A stretch of 64,000 nt of DNA, taken from the NCBI GenBank assembly GCA_947034895.1, contig OX344764.1, positions 16,988,001 through 17,052,000 on the forward strand, read 5' to 3'. Of the stretch, positions 47,031 to 59,575 are shown piece after piece. A program made the position numbers and the translations under genes. The DNA comes from Rhytidiadelphus loreus (lineage: Eukaryota > Streptophyta > Bryopsida > Hypnales > Hylocomiaceae). Each line of letters opens with the position of its first letter. Within the stretch, counting starts at the first letter, position 1. The notes under the pieces are model-generated. The model worked only from the letters and a program-made list of their open reading frames with translations, was not told where the DNA came from and did no database searches.

Positions 47031-48368
47031 ATGTGTGCTTTGTGGACTTGCACCTTGATACACCCATGACTGTCCTGTTGAGTATTGTCATGCACCCATG
47101 CTCTAGCCTCAGTCAAAATCTTCCAATCACAAAGCATTTGTTGCAACTCTTTTCATTTGGAGGGTGGCTAAAATTTATGGACTGTCTTTATCATTAGTGG
47201 TGTTTTTCATGTTTCCTTTGAAATGATTCAAGTTATCATTGTATGTAGAAAATAATGGTTGTGCTAACAAAATTTCTGGCACAAGACAGTGACAATCCTT
47301 GTATTGTACATTAGGGCTGCATGGCATGGAGATTTCTTCCTGTGACAGAGAGAGATCCCTACCATCAGGTAGCTGTAAAGGACTACAAAAGTCACACCTC
47401 TTTAAACCATTGAACATGACACTTTTGTTGAAATTTGTCACTCTAGTAGCCACCACAAAACATTGTTAACTAGTCTAAACCATTCCCCCTTGAGGAAAGA
47501 TAATGCCTTCCTAAATGCCTGGGAGTGAACTTAGTTATAATAATCTATAAAGAATCATTCATTGGATGGGAAGTTGCAAGTCCAGTTTCATTGCAAGAGT
47601 GGGAAGTTGCAAGAGAATCATTGACTGGCTAGGAAGTTGGAAGCATAAGCAACCTCGACGTTGGTTAACAATGTTCTGTAATTCCATGGGACTTGGGTCA
47701 ATTCCCTAGCTAGAAAGAGCCACATGTTTTTTTCTATTGATGGGCCACTTTGGGTGAACTTTGCGGTTGGGAACATGATATGATTTCTACTATAATTGTA
47801 ACTAGGGTAGAGTTTCTTTCCTTGGAAACTCAAAATATATGAAATTATCCCACTTCATATTTTGAGTTGCCTTGGTTCACTGCCTTGTTTAAATATCAAA
47901 ATTGATGATAAGTGTTTGACAGCTATTTCCACAAGACACAAATTGGCTGGAAGTGAAGTATAATATTCAACTTACCAAGAGTATTGTCAAGATAAAGAAC
48001 TAAGTTTGGGGGGAAGGAGGGGGAGGATTTTGAAATGTTTTGTAAATTGTTCTTTGATTTTCAATGGGGATTGAAATCATCAAAAATTGCTATCTTTTTC
48101 TTTCAAAATAGGATAATATTGTATTTGAATGAATGTACATTTATACACATTTAGATGTTTCCTCTATAATATATCTATGGATGTAAATAGCTTCATATAT
48201 ATTGTCAAGATTGTAAATTGTACTACTTTGGAAATGAAACCCCTTGAATGAATAAAATCACTAGTAATCATCCAATACTTTTAAAAATAAGATGAGATCA
48301 CTAAATTATGATCAATGTATCTAGGTGTATAATTGATGTTTCTTTTATAAAGTACATATTTATAAATG
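47031..48368. other. Intergenic DNA, no gene seen
   Basis: AT-rich to mixed DNA. A short imperfect tandem repeat of AGAATCATTxxxTGGxTxGGAAGTTG occurs near 47550 and 47610. Open frames at 47175-47456 and 47618-47833 (minus) have no recognisable features. Confidence 0.45.
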
Positions 48369-48370
48369 TA

Positions 48371-48810
48371 AGGTAGGGACATCCAAAACCACCACTTTTC
48401 AACTATGGATAGCTTCTATTATTAGGCTCATCAAAATTAAATTTTCTCATTGGCAAGTGATAGGAGATTTCAATACACTAAAGAGTACATTATTTGGATA
48501 CCACGTGTGAAAGTAATAAAGTATCAAAGATTTTTTGGTAGATGTTCTAAAAGCGATTCTTCAAGAGTAAGTCTTGGAATAAGTACATCTTGATTAGAAG
48601 ATGTAAGGTAACTCTGCCTATGACAGACAAAACTTGGGACCAGCCCAACGAAGGCCAAAAAATTAATGAGCAATACATTTCACAACACATGTACTACTCA
48701 TGAATTTTTTTGCCTGCATTAGGCTAGTCCCAAGTTTTTCTTGTCATAAGTAGAGTTACCTTACATTGTGTGAGCATCTCTTCAAGTGATGCATTTAGAT
48801 GTCCCTACCT
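48371..48810. mobile_element. TA-inserted MITE, family C copy C1, carrying a nested MITE
   Basis: The termini are AGGTAGGGACATC at 48371-48383 and its exact inverse at 48798-48810, each flanked by TA (48369-48370, 48811-48812). The left half (to about 48530) matches 52011-52165, which supports the left boundary. A second inverted-repeat element (48606-48761) lies inside. No coding capacity. A mariner-like origin is inferred from the TA duplication. Confidence 0.7.
48606..48761. mobile_element. Nested TA-inserted palindromic MITE (156 bp)
   Basis: The left arm AGGTAACTCTGCCTATGACA and the reverse-complemented right arm AGGTAACTCTACTTATGACA continue as an imperfect palindrome through an ACTTGGGACxAGCC word, giving arms of about 70 bases. 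TA flanks both ends (48604-48605, 48762-48763). The shared AGGTA start suggests relation to the surrounding family C element. Confidence 0.75.
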
Positions 48811-48812
48811 TA

Positions 48813-49437
48813 AACAACTTCATTGCTCTAAGGTAAACTAGCCTTATCCCATTCAATTGGGCCCCCATCGCTATGCCACAACCTTCTCTTCACTACTTAC
48901 TTTGAGGACAGTGCCAAATGGGTAAAAAAAATTTGTGCATTTAAGATGAAGTGGCAACAAGAATTCACTAAATATGGCACAGTAATGTAGGGATTGATTT
49001 TTGGTTCAATAAAATGAAAACACCTCAAAATGTCCATGTATCCATTCAAGACAAGTAGAATTCCATTGAAAGTGTCCCCCAAAGTGCCATTAAACCATTC
49101 CCTTACTTAACTGCAATTAGTTGAATGTTGATTTTCTAAATTTAGTTTTACAACCAAATTATGTGACAATTTCAATGGCCTAGGAAGCTTCCACTATGAA
49201 AATTCATAATAATTACATGTCTTATCCAATTATAATTATAATTATTTTAATCTATGATTTTCAATTGCTAATACCACAAAAATGTTTGTTTTTTTACTTA
49301 TTTTGACATTTTTGGGTGTTTACAGTTTGAACCTTGAATCAATAAACTAGGAACTAAGCCTAGTATTCATCATAAACATATTTGAAAGTATTTTGGATTG
49401 CTTTTAGGATGCTTGCTACTTAGCTAAGTGTGGTGAG
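48813..49437. other. AT-rich intergenic DNA, no gene seen
   Basis: AT-rich spacer between two MITEs. The open frame 48897-49082 (minus) shows nothing recognisable. Confidence 0.5.
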
Positions 49438-49446
49438 GTGATTGAT

Positions 49447-49670
49447 GCAAGAAGCTAAACCTGTCCTACAAAGTGGGCCACGCAAGGGGAATGTTGGATA
49501 ATTGTAAAAAAAAGCTCCCTATTTTGAGTGGTGTTAATTCTATGTTCTTCACCTTCCTCAATTAATTTGAACCCTTCGATTGCAATTATGAATTCAAAAT
49601 TTGCAAATTTTATCATTTGTAAAAAAACATAAAAAATCTTTGTCCTTTGTGGGACGGGTTTAGCATCCTA
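49447..49670. mobile_element. Mutator-like MITE, copy B2 (224 bp, 9-bp target duplication)
   Basis: The 9-bp direct repeat GTGATTGAT flanks the element (49438-49446, 49671-49679). Its ends are inverted repeats, GCAAGAAGCTAAACCTGTCC on the left and GTAGGATGCTAAACCCGTCC on the reverse-complemented right, followed by ACAAAG. Interior bases 49514-49618 match the interior of copy B1 at about 1871-1975. Superfamily inferred from the 9-bp duplication. Confidence 0.75.
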
Positions 49671-49679
49671 CGTGATTGA

Positions 49680-51786
49680 TTATGGCTCCCTCTTAACTCA
49701 TTTATGGTCCTAAGCTAGTGCCACATTTCCATTTCCACACAACCACCACTTTGAAAATTTGTAACAATTAAGAAAACAACTTTTTTCCACTTGTCTGATT
49801 CCAAGTCGCGTGAGACTTTCCACCATATGAAAAAGATCTGAGGTATTCAGGAATATAAAATAAAATAAATCTTGGTGAACTTGTGAATCAGCAAGGTAAT
49901 ATAGGCAGGTTTACCTTACAAGAAGTCAAGATTACAAGTTTACATGTTCTTCCTTGAAGAATCGAAAATAAAACTCCCAACAAATTCTGTACAAATTAAT
50001 ACGATCGAACAAACTTCCACATGTCAAAATGTGAATGCATGTCAGAGTGCATTTTAGAATCCTGTTGGTCCCGTGAGGCAGCGCAATTAGACTAGGTTGA
50101 GTGTACGTCCAATTTGGAAGCTAATCATCATTGTTAAGGTATACGACCTATTTCCAACAGTGTTAAGTGATTTAGTACATATCCACTGATTGAGCAATGG
50201 TTGGGGGAATAATTTTCTCCGGTTAGGGAATAGAAATAATGAAGATTGCACTATTTTTTTGGCTAATTTTTCATGAAGTTTGGAATTAGTAGAAATTAAT
50301 AAGGCAACGTAGATTTATAGTCCGGACGGCTCGTTCTTGATGTATAGGCAAACCTATTCCAAGAAGTGCAAAACTTGAAACTAATCTTTCATGAAAATAG
50401 GTCACCCTATCTTGTGTAAATGGGGCCCTAGTGAGAAACAAGTTGCCTATACCTTATCTACTTGTGAAATAGTATTCAGATTTGGGCTTCTTCTCTAAAA
50501 ATTGCTCCCTCTTAACAAAGTCCAAGCGTGGCCATACCTTTAGGCAATTTTAGAGATGACATATCTTTGGCAATTTGTTTCATTGTAAGTTGCTTGCACA
50601 CTCGAGGTTGGAGTTTTGATCCCCTTGAACTGAGTATACTTAAAGTATGTGCAACTATAATTGTCACTAATTGCTATTAAAAAAAATTACTATAGCATGA
50701 CAAAATTGGATCTTTGGGGCAATTGAAAAAAAAAATCCAATGCATCATTTTCCACACCCCTAAGCATACGAGAATCATAAATCGTCACTAGGTTTTGGTG
50801 TTCAAACGGTGTAAATCCATAGAATTACTATCTTCATTCTAAACAAGAATCTAAAAGTGACAAGTTTACTGGGTCAATGACAGTTTGGGTGTACTTATTG
50901 TAACCAATTTCAAAGCAATGCAATGAGATCTTTCGCTTCCATTGTTCACAATAGTCAAGAGTGTCAATATCTTTCAATTTGTTCGCAATACCGAAAGCTT
51001 GGCAGACAAGTTTGAACATGACTTAATTAACTATACAATTGTGTATATTAGCAAAGCCTTCAATCTTGAACTCAATATGTTTTACAATCAACAAGATTGA
51101 CATTCTTTTGCAAAAGTGAATGAAGGCAACTTCGCAAGGAATGTTGTGTATTATGGACTAACTTAGATAATGCAAAGTCTAATATTGTATTTGTACTTTT
51201 CGCAAATCTAAGGGTGTAGAAGAAGGCCTACGTTATGAGTTCGTAACACTCTTTTGACTATCCAATGGAATGGTGACAAATCTGCCTTGAAAATCGCACT
51301 TGCCACATTCCGAGCTGAATTTTCAGGACAATTGCATCTGAAGAATCATGCGTTGCTGATAACTTAATATTCCGTGATTGTGAGGAAGTGTCGAGTAGCT
51401 TGCCGGGAAGCACGAATGGCTTGATTCGTCCCCAAGCAAGAGGGCGCCTCTACCCTTGTGAGCAGGAAGCTGCAATCGAAAGACAATGCAAACACAACTA
51501 ATTTATCAAACTAGATCGAAAGACTAACTTTAAGTTATTTGGAAACCATATGAGCATCAGAAGACACTACGTGGAAATGGACTATCTTGCACTGCAAGGC
51601 ACAAAGAGTGTGGAATATCATATTAATAATGTTTTGTAGTGTATGGCAAGGCAAGGCTAAGATTACACACTGCAATCAAGTCCGTCGAGCCCATGAAGTT
51701 CCTATGCATTTTGAAACCATAAAGAGCACTTCCGGACATAAGGTACTGAAGGTACCAAAGGTAAGAAAGTTCGAAAAAAATCAATG
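49680..51786. other. Intergenic DNA, no gene seen
   Basis: Mostly AT-rich DNA. The piece 51190-51500 has more even composition but no open frame that I can support. The open frame 51587-51889 runs into the palindrome described next. Confidence 0.5.
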
Positions 51787-51788
51787 TA

Positions 51789-51891
51789 CACTGAATAGTG
51801 AAATTAGGTTGCCCCACACTAATTTCTCATATCTAACACTTTCAGACATGGTGAACTATAGTCTGGGGCAACCTAATTTCACTATTTAGTG
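51789..51891. mobile_element. TA-flanked palindromic MITE, family D copy D1 (103 bp)
   Basis: The left end CACTGAATAGTGAAATTAGG and the reverse-complemented right end CACTAAATAGTGAAATTAGG are followed by TTGCCCCA on both sides, giving inverted repeats of 28 bases with one mismatch. TA flanks each end (51787-51788, 51892-51893). The loop is about 47 bases. Open frames on both strands end in the same peptide because of the palindrome. Confidence 0.8.
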
Positions 51892-52010
51892 TACTTTTAA
51901 TAGAAAGTGGAAATATACAACGTTTTTCCTACGGTTATGTGGTGGGGCATGTGGAGGGGATCACTTTTCTGAAGGAGTGAAGAGAAGTAAAATTTTGTTA
52001 AAGACTTTAC

Positions 52011-52165
52011 AAGGTGGGTATCCCAAAACCACCACTTTTTGCTTCTGTGTCTAGTTCCTATTATTATACTGCTCAGATTTTCAGATTTTCTTGTTGGCAC
52101 TTGAAAGGAGGTTCCAATGCACCAAAGAACGTGACATTTAGATACGGTATGCAAAAGTTATGAAG
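52011..52165. repeat. Partial family C MITE copy (C2)
   Basis: Begins AAGGTGGGTATCCCAAAACC and matches the left part of C1 at 48370-48530 through CACCACTTTT, TTCCTATTATTAT and a shared TTGGCAAGTGA/TTGGCACTTGA word. I do not see its right end. Confidence 0.6.
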
Positions 52166-55100
52166 GAACGTAGTTTGGTTCTAAAATTGTTTTTTCCACA
52201 TAGGTACATTAATGGTTGATTTTGGAGATGTACACAAAGTGAAGGTCAACTTACAATAATTGATTGAATATCTTGTAACTACAAATATTGTTTATGGACA
52301 CATTAAGGACTAAGTTTGGAAACCAATGTAATAATTTACACATTGAATGTCAATGCTTGAATCAAGTTCAATATTTGTTAACTTCAAAACAATGACACCA
52401 CCTACTAAGGTAAGTTTGGAAGTATTTTTGCTTGAATGATAAGATCAACCCTTTAAAATCACATTTTTTTCAAAATAGAATGAAACAAAGTACCCTACGT
52501 ATACTTGTTTGCACTAACAAAAAGGCTTTTTTTTCTCTTAATAATCGCAATGCAACAAGTTGTTGTTACATTTGAGAATTAAGCACTATGTTTATATTTG
52601 ACCAAATAAGCTAACAAGCGGGCTTACAAGAAAATATAATTTTACCCACATTTGTACATAAAAGAAGAAATGCAATTGGTCAAAAGTTAGATAGTTGTCT
52701 CTTTATTTTCTTTATAAAGGTTGTATCCCTTATATTATAGGACATTTGATAAACAAAAATTTACAAATAAATAACAGTGGTAGTCAGAAAAATAATGGTG
52801 GTAAACTATGCCAAAAGTGTTCTTAAAGACAATCTTGTCCCACCTGTTGATCATATTGAGACTAATACTCCAAAACAACCAAAGCCATAATATTGTCAAT
52901 AGACGATAACAATTAAGATTATTAGAATCCCTTTACCTAAGGAAGTCAAAACTCTTCAAAAAGTCATTCTAAGCTTAGTACAAGGATTTTTTGATGACAT
53001 TTTTAATTCTATATCTAAATTATTAACATATTTTAGGGTTTCTTGTCATTTCATATCTCCTTTCATTTAGTGTTTCTTCCAAAAATGAAATACAAAGAAT
53101 TTTTGTTGCATTTTTTTATATGTATTCTAAACTTAATGCCTCAATTTAATTATTTTCATTCCAAGATGTAGGACATACAAATTCTTTAATAAGAATCTTG
53201 AAAGATTAAATTTCACCACTTGGGTTTTAAAGGTTAATCTCTAAGAGAGCCTACTAGAAATGGGAGTGTATTTCTAGAGCTTTTGAGGAAAATTAGATAT
53301 TAGGCCTATTGGCTTAATAAGAATTCAAACAATGAAGTCTTCATTTTTGCAATTTTTCCTTTTTCTTCTTCTTATCTCGACATGCACTACTTGACAAACC
53401 TTGGATGCATATCATGAATTATCAAGTAACCAAATGGCTAGTCTAATTGCTACAAAATTTATTTACTTATTCACCCCTAAAGTCCCAAGGCCTTTTTTCC
53501 ATAAAAAAACATTCAAGATTGCCATCTCTATTTCAAAGAGCAAAACTTTTATAGAAACTGTTTTTTGGAATATCAAACCATAGGATCTTACACTAGAATT
53601 TTGTAAGACTATGTGGAAGAAATTTCTAAAACTATGACCATGTATTTATAAGATATTTGCATTTAAAAGTGAAGAAAACTCAATTTTTTTTCATCTTTCG
53701 TGACTAGATTATAAGACTTTGAATCTTTTTAATTTAAGCATTTTGCACAACAAATTTTGAATTAAAAAAATGTATATGTCAAATAATTGAGTTGAAAATC
53801 TAGGATAAAAATTTCAAAAAGAAAAACTTGATTTTTAGTCTTTAAAAAATGATTAAATAGAAGTAGGTATGAGAGATAGAAGGAAAAAAACTAAATCATT
53901 GATAGCTCCAAGATGGAATTGAAATACACTAATCCCAACAATGAGATTGTTCTAACCATTGATTTGAACCATCTAGAACTTTTTTCTTTTGAAAATTATA
54001 AATATTGAGTTCAAAAACAAATTCAATGCATTATTTTTTGAAGAAGATGTGATAATTCTCCACAAAACAAAAAGCACCATAACTTTCACATCATTAATCC
54101 ATTTAAATGGAATGAATAGAATTGTTTGTGTAAACTAAAATATAATCTATGAAAAACAAATTTTAAATTTTTGTGAGATTTTTTTTTTCTTTGCCTAACA
54201 AATTGTTTTGGTGCCTTAGGATGGCATAACTTTATTCTCAAGTGCTAATTGAAATTTAAAAAATTATATTCCCATAAAGCTAATGTATTTTACTATCTTC
54301 CAAAAAAATTCAAAAAAGAATGTCAGAAATTGAGGTCACACAAGGCTAATCCAAATCCCTAATGTCCCCCCAATGGGACTTTGGGACTTTAGGGATTAAA
54401 ATCAAAATCCTCAGATAAACTTTACCCAAGATTATTCCATTTCATCACCCACCTACTGCTTGCAGAATTTCTCAGGAATGTAGTGAGAAATATCATGGTT
54501 TATAAATTCAAACTTGTATTCAAGATTTTTAGTTTTTTAATTTTTAAAACCCAAAAGTTTGTCGTATGATGTATTCTGTTTTTATCACGGACAACACTCA
54601 ATCTGTACTTGCAACAAGGCTTGACGGAGGTCATGCAGTCAGTGCATACTGAATCCAATCAAAACAAATCTCCAATGTGGAAATTAAAGGATGTCCCATT
54701 GTTCTTGTTCCCATAACTATCAATTCTAAGTTTCAAAAGCTTAACTTATTAACCCTTTAATGCCCACATCATTTTTTGAAATTTTGCATAGTTTGTTTAT
54801 ATATTTGTATAAATATATTATTGCCCACAATTGGTTTAAGTCCTAAAGGATGGAGTTACTGTGTTTTTCAAGAGAAATTGTAAGAAATTGCGTATTGGGA
54901 TGCAAAGAATGGGATTGAGAATATTAAAAACAATTTTCCTAACTTCAAGTATACAAAAGTGTAGTAAACCATTACGGCAAAGTGTAGAAAAAAAAATTCA
55001 GGCCATTTAGGGCATAGATTTCAAGATTACAATGTTTGAAGTAAGCAAAAAAGTTTTTTCTAGCTTGACAATTAGGGTCAACAAGCTTAGAGTCTTCTTA

Positions 55101-56700
55101 GAGTGACATTTTTCCTCAACTCAAAATTGAGACTCTAACTATTAATAACCATAATTTATTTTGGGGGGATTGGTTGAATCAATTATGTGCATTATAAACT
55201 CTAGTCTTTGTACAAAAATTCTAAACCTAAAAACTCATCATATGTCTCTAATATATAAATTGAACTCATTGTCCTATTCAACAAACATTTCAAATGCAAA
55301 AGCTTTAAGATGTAACAATGGTTCATGTTACAATGGCTAATGCAATTCCATGCTCTCAATTAAAAAAATATATTCAAATATCATGAGAATTAACATCATT
55401 TGCATGTTTGTCAAATTGTGAATACTTTACATTCTATAAATGTCAACTTCCTTCAATTTTTGTGTACAACAATTTGAAATGATGTATACTACCATGCCCA
55501 AGGCACAAAAAGATTTTTTTGGAGTTTTGAGAAAAAAACTGAAAAAATATGAAGCAATTCCAAATTATAGAACACAAAACCAAATTTAGACATGGCTAGC
55601 CTTTGAAATTCATTTTGTCTCATATCAAAATTAATATTTTCTTTAAACTTCCATAGTAATATATTATATGTTGCATACTACAACTTTTGCATGTCTACGG
55701 TATTGGATTTTGTCCATTGATGCTTATAGTATGGTTGTTTGAATGAAAAGTTTCAATCCATACTCACTTTTGTTTGTCATTACCTATATAGTGTTAAATG
55801 TTGAAAAATTCCTCTAGAGATTGGCAAAAAGGACCTTGGCATCTTCTCATCTAGAAACATGGGATCCTTTTGAAGCACATCCCATGCAAGTTTGACGAAA
55901 TTAGTAGTATGTAGGCTACGCTTTCGACAATGATTCTCTAAACACTTTGGATCAATGGCAATGATGCTAAGTTCAATGATATCTTGTGGCACCAAGCAAA
56001 GTAGTTGCAACGCATTTGGTTAGGGTTGATTGACTACGGATGAGTCTAGTGGGATTGAGTTTGTAGCACTATTGCAAAGAAGCCCAACCGATCGGGGGAC
56101 ATTAGGGGTTGCTTCAAAAAGAGATGGTGCTAGAGTGGCTTGCTTTCAGAGTTAGTAGACAAGAAGACCCATTGAATGCTCTTGGGACTTTGGGTTGGTT
56201 TTGTTTTTCAACCTCCTTATATCAATAGCACCATCATTGTTGTTTCTTCTTAGCTTCTAATCCAAGTTCACCCGCTAAGGTGAAGGTATCCCAAAGGGCC
56301 CCTGTACATATTCATATACCCTAGACTACCTCTTAATGTGTCCCTAGACTTTAGTTAATGTGTCTTTCAAATGTTTACCTTTGATTCACTAACGCATTTG
56401 AAGGACACATACTTAACTCTGATTTGTTGACTAATGATTTTGGTAGATTTTGGCTTAGGATCCACCTATGTAATAGTTCTAGTGGTTTAGGGAACCAACT
56501 GACTTTGAAAAATCATAGAAATTACATACCACATCCAAAAAGTGTCTTCAACTATATTGAATTGTTTATATTGATGTTTTTGGATGCTTCTACCTTAGCA
56601 CAAATTTGTTGTATGCGATTGTGCCTTTGTACTTTTTTCTCCTTGTAGTAAAGGTCACCCTTTATTTGTGTCCAAAACAAATGTCAAGAAATTAATGTGA
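52166..56700. other. AT-rich intergenic DNA, no gene seen
   Basis: Strongly AT-rich. The only frame with a protein-like look is 55780-56010 (minus, 76 codons, containing IIELSIIAIDPKC and LAWDVLQKDP); I do not recognise it and found no partner exon. Confidence 0.5.
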
Positions 56701-56730
56701 AGCAACCTAATTTCTGACTATTTAGTGTAG
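56701..56730. repeat. Solo terminus of MITE family D
   Basis: AGCAACCTAATTTCTGACTATTTAGTGTA matches the right end of D1 apart from a few changes; shown here in split form, GCAACCTAATTT then ACTATTTAGTGTA. No partner terminus is visible upstream, so it is a fragment. Confidence 0.6.
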
Positions 56731-56829
56731 GGTTATGACTATTGTTTTTTATTTTTTAGCATTGTTGGTTTGGTATATAACCTATAGTAGTCTACTCTTA
56801 AAGCGACCATTTAAGAGCTGATTTCCTTT

Positions 56830-57060
56830 TCGGGGGGAAGATAAACTCCTTAAAATAATTTTCAGTAAATTTTCGTAGGAAGAGGAATGGAATTAGCATC
56901 TAACCCAAGTGGTTTCATATTTTCTGAACCTTTGTGGAATCAGTTACAATTTTTTGAAGTTGAAACGCAGGGGTCACCAAAAGCGACCGTCTCCTGAAAA
57001 TGTACACTGTCGGTACATTGAAGAAAGCAAAATGTACCCCTGTGTGACGATCGCTTTTAT
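56830..57060 (+). repeat. Dispersed repeat family E, copy E2
   Basis: Matches the reverse complement of 46800-47030 through most of its length (TTTTCAGTAAAT, TTTTTTGAAGTTGAAA, GTACACT...GTACATT, GAAAGCAAAAT). It may extend to a CTTCCCCC word at 57112 that mirrors GGGGGGAAG at 56832. Confidence 0.6.
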
Positions 57061-57076
57061 GTGACGATCGCTTTTA
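57043..57076. repeat. 17-bp perfect tandem duplicate
   Basis: TGTGACGATCGCTTTTA occurs twice in immediate succession (57043-57059, 57060-57076). Confidence 0.9.
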
Positions 57077-57112
57077 GAACATGGGCACTTTTAGAGCCGA
57101 CTTACTTCCCCC

Positions 57113-59349
57113 GTCATCTGGTTTCCATAGTCAACTTTCACACATGATCTGATTGATTGCACATGCGTCAGGGTCTACCGAAACACCGATTGTCAGCACC
57201 AGCCTTGACAGTTGCACTTGCACTTGACGCAGGAGCAAAAGCAACGACGAAGAGCTTGACTAACTTCCACCAAAACACACTTTCAATTCATTTGATTCTT
57301 TCAAAGTAAAACTTACAACCGTCTCGGGTCCGTAGGAAATGGAAAGCATTTGGTCTCCATCGGGAGCTCCTTTCGGTGACAGCCATCTTGTGTGAATGCT
57401 AAGATTCCTCGTCCAAATTAAAAAGCTCGCTTCGTCACGTCCCATCCATTGGACCAAACTTGCGAAGCTTCCAAAACTTTCAAACGATGTCAACCCACAA
57501 GGGTATAATCACATGTCATGGGAAACATTCAAGCCCCCAACAAACAGACAAATGCATGGACGGACCGATGGACGGACCGACATTTCATGCATGCAAAGCG
57601 GTGCTGATTTTCCATGATGTCAAGTTGCACTAGTTTCAAAATAAATTAGGCGAAGAAGATCAAATTCCCTCAGTGGTTGGTTGCCACTGCAATTTCTTCG
57701 CTCACATTTTTCTTTTAGAAATTCACAACCACCCTACTTTTAATTTTGAACAATTCTTGAGTTGTTGCAACACAAATTTATCAAAGAGCCGTAAGACGAC
57801 CAGGTACTTGGGTTTGTGCATTTTATGTAGTGGATGCGGTAGTCAGTAAAGTAAAGTGGTTCGGTGATGACTTATTAGCGGTTTGCATAAGTTTGTGAAA
57901 GTTCCAAGGGTGACTTTGGTTTTCTCTTTCTCCTTATGTAATGTAACTTGTGTGCGCATCACGCCAGCAAATTTTCAGACAGTTTCATGACAGGCCTGCA
58001 GAATTATTGTTTTGCCCTGTTGGCATTAATTCATTGTTGAAAAAATTTCAAATCTTTTTTTTCTTCCATGTGAAGACAAATGCGAGAAATGGAGAAAGAG
58101 CTCGCAATTGAAATTTGATTTGGTTTGACAAAAGTATGAAGTTTTTTATGAAGTTTTGAAGTGGGATGCACAATTGGCCCCAAAGAGTTTGTAGATAGCT
58201 CCAGAATCAACCAAAAAAAAGTGTATCCATAATGGTCATCTTACTCACCTAAAGCAATCACAATATTTTCTTGACATGGACATAATATGAAGGCCTAAAA
58301 AAAGTCACTTCTTGTCTTGAATTTACACTTAAAAGGTAGAAGTTCCTATTGCAGTCACTAATCACTCCATCGTCACCATCTAAAACTTACATTCATTATG
58401 ACCACTAATTTACTCAATATATTGTAGCCCAAATCTCATTTATTTAAATTCTTTTTCGTCATGGGTTGATACAAGGCTTCGATGGACCATTCAATAGGTG
58501 CTTGTAATGGGTCTCAATATATTGTAAAGTAGGATCTTGTAGAGTAACAAGTTGACATATTTGTTTCATTTTTCAATTATCAAAATTTCAATGTCAGAAG
58601 TATTTAAAAACTTATTAATTTAGGAAATGTAGTCTTGTAGAAAAAGGAAGCAAACATAATTTTTGGAATAGTGGGGATGGAAAAAAAACATTTTGAATTC
58701 TTACTCATTTCTAGTCTTTGGTATGTACAAACAAACCAAGTCTAGAGAAATAAAATTCAAATTTGTGTTTTTAGCAGTTTACAAGGTTCAATTTGGTGTA
58801 ATTAAGAATAAAAAATAATCACAATGACTCCAATTTTTTTGAAGATTTTCCGAAAAACATGATAATAATATCAATTGTTAAATTTCAAAAATTGATGCAT
58901 ATATATTTTTTTATAAATTTTGTAGGATCCAATTTGGTTAGTTTTGGCTTTCTATTCCTTTTGTTTGAAAATGTGTACAAATTTGAGAGAGTTTTTTATT
59001 TCTCACTTTTTTTAAAATAAAAAAATGTTGCATTTGCTCGGGCATTTGCCTTAGATTCGAATATTAAAAAAATTGTTGTGTGTGTGGGATAAAAAAGCAT
59101 TACTCATCTTCTTATAATTTTTCTTTCCCCCAAATTGCATTTTTTTGCCTATAGTTTGATCATCTAAAGTTGTTATAATCTAAAAATCTAGCGGTCAATA
59201 TTTTCCACAATTAATTTCATGCATACTAGACAAGTAGTAGTCTTTACATTTGTATGGTTAAAATTAAAATTTTCAAGCACATCCATATGCAAAGAAATAT
59301 CAAAGTAGGACAACTCATTGAAAATCTCCATCATTAGATGGGATTTAAC
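57113..59349. other. Intergenic DNA; one mixed-composition patch, no supported gene
   Basis: 57120-57620 is more GC-rich than its surroundings and holds an open frame of 77 codons on the minus strand (57260-57493) and an overlapping one on the plus strand. Neither has a recognisable motif. A small GGACGGACCGAT repeat lies at about 57557-57580. The rest is AT-rich. Confidence 0.4.
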
Positions 59350-59575
59350 TTGTTTGGGGGGCTGTGAGTTTTTTGCAGTTCCTAGACTGTGGGAATGTAG
59401 CCACAATAGCCTTTTGACATGGCCGAGAGACTGCTACATCAAAAAATAATCATTATTAATTTAAAATTTAAAATTTAATTATTGTTTTTTTTAATTATTT
59501 TTTATTTCGAGCAACAATGGCTGGTTCCCAACAAAGGGAACCAACCTAAAGCGGCCCTTTGAGGGGGCTGAAACA
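59350..59575 (-). mobile_element. Diverged family A MITE copy (A3, inverted)
   Basis: Read on the minus strand it shares, in order, the words TTGTTGGGAACCAG, an AT-rich core, CAGTCTCTCGGCCATGTCAAA-like sequence, TTCCCACAGTCTAGGAAC and CTCACAG with copy A2 at 60882-61127. The GGGGAGATTT ends are not preserved, so its boundaries are approximate. Confidence 0.5.

Noticed and set aside
51587..51889. 100-codon plus-strand frame and its minus-strand mirror
   Set aside because: Both run into the 51789-51891 palindrome and end in the same peptide, as expected of an inverted repeat rather than a gene.
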